Source: Dyadobacter bucti (GTDB lineage: Bacteria; Bacteroidota; Bacteroidia; Cytophagales; Spirosomataceae). Taken from it: a stretch of DNA of 64,000 nucleotides. The translations under genes were made by a program, and so were the position numbers. The DNA is taken from contig NZ_SWFP01000001.1 of the NCBI RefSeq assembly GCF_005869225.1, positions 868,001 through 932,000 of the forward strand, in the 5' to 3' direction. Below, in pieces: positions 62,467 through 64,000 of the stretch (position 1 is the first letter of the stretch; every line of letters starts with the position of its first letter). The notes beneath the pieces are model-generated. The model worked only from the letters and a program-made list of their open reading frames with translations. It had not been told where the DNA came from and did no database searches.

Positions 62467-64000
62467 TCAACCCTCGATTTTATAATTAATACGTTTGATC
62501 TTCTCAGCTTCGGTCGGGCAGAAAATAGCAAGGTTATAGTGGCTGCCGGGCTTTAATACGCCACCCAAATTACTGTCCAGAAAAAACCCTTTCTTGTAAT
62601 ATTTGCCGTCCCTGAGCATATTCATCCGCCCGTTCTTTACCGGGTTCGCTACAAACAGATAAATATTTGTGTCGTTGTAGACCACCAGATAAATCCCTTT
62701 GAAATGATTCGAAACTTCGGGATAGTCGTTGGTGTGCAAATTGATACACTTCCCCGCCCTTCCATCGCAGTCTGTACCTTCGGACACTTCAATATTTTTC
62801 AGCAAAGGCGCCCGCTGCAGCTCCTCCCGGGAAAGCTGGGAAAAGACAGGGTTAAAAACGTAGACAGGGTCAGGGTTTCCCGCAATGGAATCACTGAGCA
62901 TTTTGCTGGCCCCTTCGTAATAATCCGTATGCCTGTATATGAGCCACTCCCCGTTGTAATTGTAGTTAAAAAGCCCGGAGAGAAAATATGACTTGTAATT
63001 GGTAAGCTTGTCATAATTTGTATAGTAGTTGAACAGGAACATCAGCAAACTTGTGACACCAAAAAAAAGTCCGACCAGTTTCTGTTTGCGGAAATAAATC
63101 AGGAGGAAACAATAGAGCAGTATCCAGGAAACCATCGAGTAGATTTTGTACCGGCTGGAAAGCGTGTTCATCCCTACACCGGATGTTCGCGAATAGGCCA
63201 TAACGATCGATGTGATAATAATGAATGCGGCCATTCCCAGCCATGTTACCTTCAGCCTATTATCCCCTGAAAATTCACTCCCCGAAAACCGCTCTTTCAT
63301 AAGCAGGAAACCGCCTCCGCAAATCGCCGCAAATATTAAAAAGCCAAGGCACAGGGCCGGTATATTGACAGCGGCCACCGGGGAACCGACGTTCTCAGTG
63401 TAATCCAGGATACCGCCCAGAAAACCGAACAGGTTATAGAACAGGTACAACGGATTTTTAAAATGCCCGGATATTCCGAATGCATCGGTCGCGCTGTACA
63501 TTTTAAAATCATGAAAATAAAGGAGTACGGCAGCAGTACCGGTCATCCCCCATAGAAAAGCTGTTCTGAATCTTCCCTGGTAAAGAAGCACAAACAGGCC
63601 GGCCACAAAGGAAAACATTCCGTTCCCAAAGGAAAATGTCGCCAAAAGTGCCGTGAATAAAGCCAATATAATGCCCGCACGATCGTGGTACACCAATAGA
63701 TAGATTGTGAGAAGTCCCATAAAACCGACGGGCATGTAGACTGTACTGGCGCCCGCCCACAAATTGGCCTCGTAAGCCACAGGCCCGAAGAGCGTGAGTA
63801 CAACCGGAATAAGATAATATAAAGAAACACCGGTCTTCTTGATTATTTTCCAAAAAAGAAACGTAAACCCGACCAGGGTCAGGTTCCCGATCACGATGAT
63901 GGTCACAAAATTGACGTGACTGGTCAGCCAGTAGGAAACAAGGGCTGTTAACCTGGAATATACAATCCGGTGCTCAACCCATTGTTGTAACAAAAGCTGG
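62467..64000 (-). CDS. Polytopic inner-membrane protein, N-terminus outside the window
   Basis: The frame remains open to the window end (a TTG at 63993 is not a convincing start), so about 510 C-terminal residues are present. About ten hydrophobic spans fill the first 340 residues, for example FVTIIVIGNLTLVGFTFLFW and GFMGLLTIYLLVYH. A soluble tail of about 170 residues follows (ISG-like GISGHFKNP and the tail DCDGRAGKCINLHTNDYPEV). The arrangement resembles glycosyltransferase-type or O-antigen-type multi-span proteins (GT-C like), but I see no clear catalytic motif. It is codirectional with the SusC/SusD pair, 535 bases away. Confidence 0.75.
   Translation of the reverse strand, partial: QLLLQQWVEHRIVYSRLTALVSYWLTSHVNFVTIIVIGNLTLVGFTFLFWKIIKKTGVSLYYLIPVVLTLFGPVAYEANLWAGASTVYMPVGFMGLLTIYLLVYHDRAGIILALFTALLATFSFGNGMFSFVAGLFVLLYQGRFRTAFLWGMTGTAAVLLYFHDFKMYSATDAFGISGHFKNPLYLFYNLFGFLGGILDYTENVGSPVAAVNIPALCLGFLIFAAICGGGFLLMKERFSGSEFSGDNRLKVTWLGMAAFIIITSIVMAYSRTSGVGMNTLSSRYKIYSMVSWILLYCFLLIYFRKQKLVGLFFGVTSLLMFLFNYYTNYDKLTNYKSYFLSGLFNYNYNGEWLIYRHTDYYEGASKMLSDSIAGNPDPVYVFNPVFSQLSREELQRAPLLKNIEVSEGTDCDGRAGKCINLHTNDYPEVSNHFKGIYLVVYNDTNIYLFVANPVKNGRMNMLRDGKYYKKGFFLDSNLGGVLKPGSHYNLAIFCPTEAEKIKRINYKIEG

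Overview
The window reads as a chromosomal stretch of a Bacteroidota bacterium, most likely from the Cytophagales (a Dyadobacter/Spirosoma-like genome is my best guess from general protein character, not a proven assignment). The support is four SusC/SusD-type loci (one cut by the window edge), a FecI/FecR regulatory pair placed ahead of a SusC with an STN domain, a secreted protein with a C-terminal type IX sorting domain, TAnnTTTG-type -7 promoter elements, and few Shine-Dalgarno sequences. I saw no tRNA, rRNA or CRISPR array and no complete insertion sequence.

Layout. 1-627 is the end of a SusD gene. 848-4438 is a tight plus-strand operon of an aryl-sulfate sulfotransferase lipoprotein, a ChrA-family transporter and a PAPS-type sulfotransferase. 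4448-12937 is a minus-strand uptake locus running ECF sigma, FecR, STN-SusC, SusD and a secreted thioredoxin-like protein. 13066-17766 is a minus-strand housekeeping run (small unknown protein, exonuclease III, YihY/BrkB membrane protein, AsmA-like protein, two unknowns). 17832-24794 holds a multi-PAS histidine kinase, a small lipoprotein, a GH3-family acyl-adenylating enzyme, an HExxH protein and an ABC exporter. 25162-29800 holds a GlcG/HbpS-like protein, an AraC regulator, a VOC protein behind a predicted FNR/CRP-type promoter, and a second ECF sigma/anti-sigma module with an envelope protein. 30109-32796 is a large type IX-secreted parallel beta-helix protein, followed by three small genes.

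33942-51953 is a sulfatase-rich polysaccharide-utilisation region: sulfatase, SusC, SusD, sulfatase in one minus-strand run; an AbiE-type toxin-antitoxin pair with a perfect 22-bp palindromic operator; an operon of a secreted rhodanese-thioredoxin fusion, an enolase-superfamily enzyme and a sulfatase; an esterase; a fourth sulfatase; and an outer-membrane barrel. All four sulfatases carry the C-x-P-[ST]-R formylglycine motif. The C-terminus of a fifth, decayed sulfatase lies at 56470-56622.

The most notable system is at 52887-56426: three overlapping genes for a family 2A encapsulin shell protein, a cysteine desulfurase with a roughly 190-residue extra N-terminus (the expected cargo-targeting region), and a serine O-acetyltransferase. 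From what is known of family 2A encapsulins this should be a protein nanocompartment that packages cysteine desulfurase for sulfur handling. Its position beside a block of sulfate-ester-cleaving genes suggests, as inference only, a local theme of sulfur acquisition and storage. The window ends with another SusC/SusD pair (56932-61931) and part of a polytopic membrane protein.
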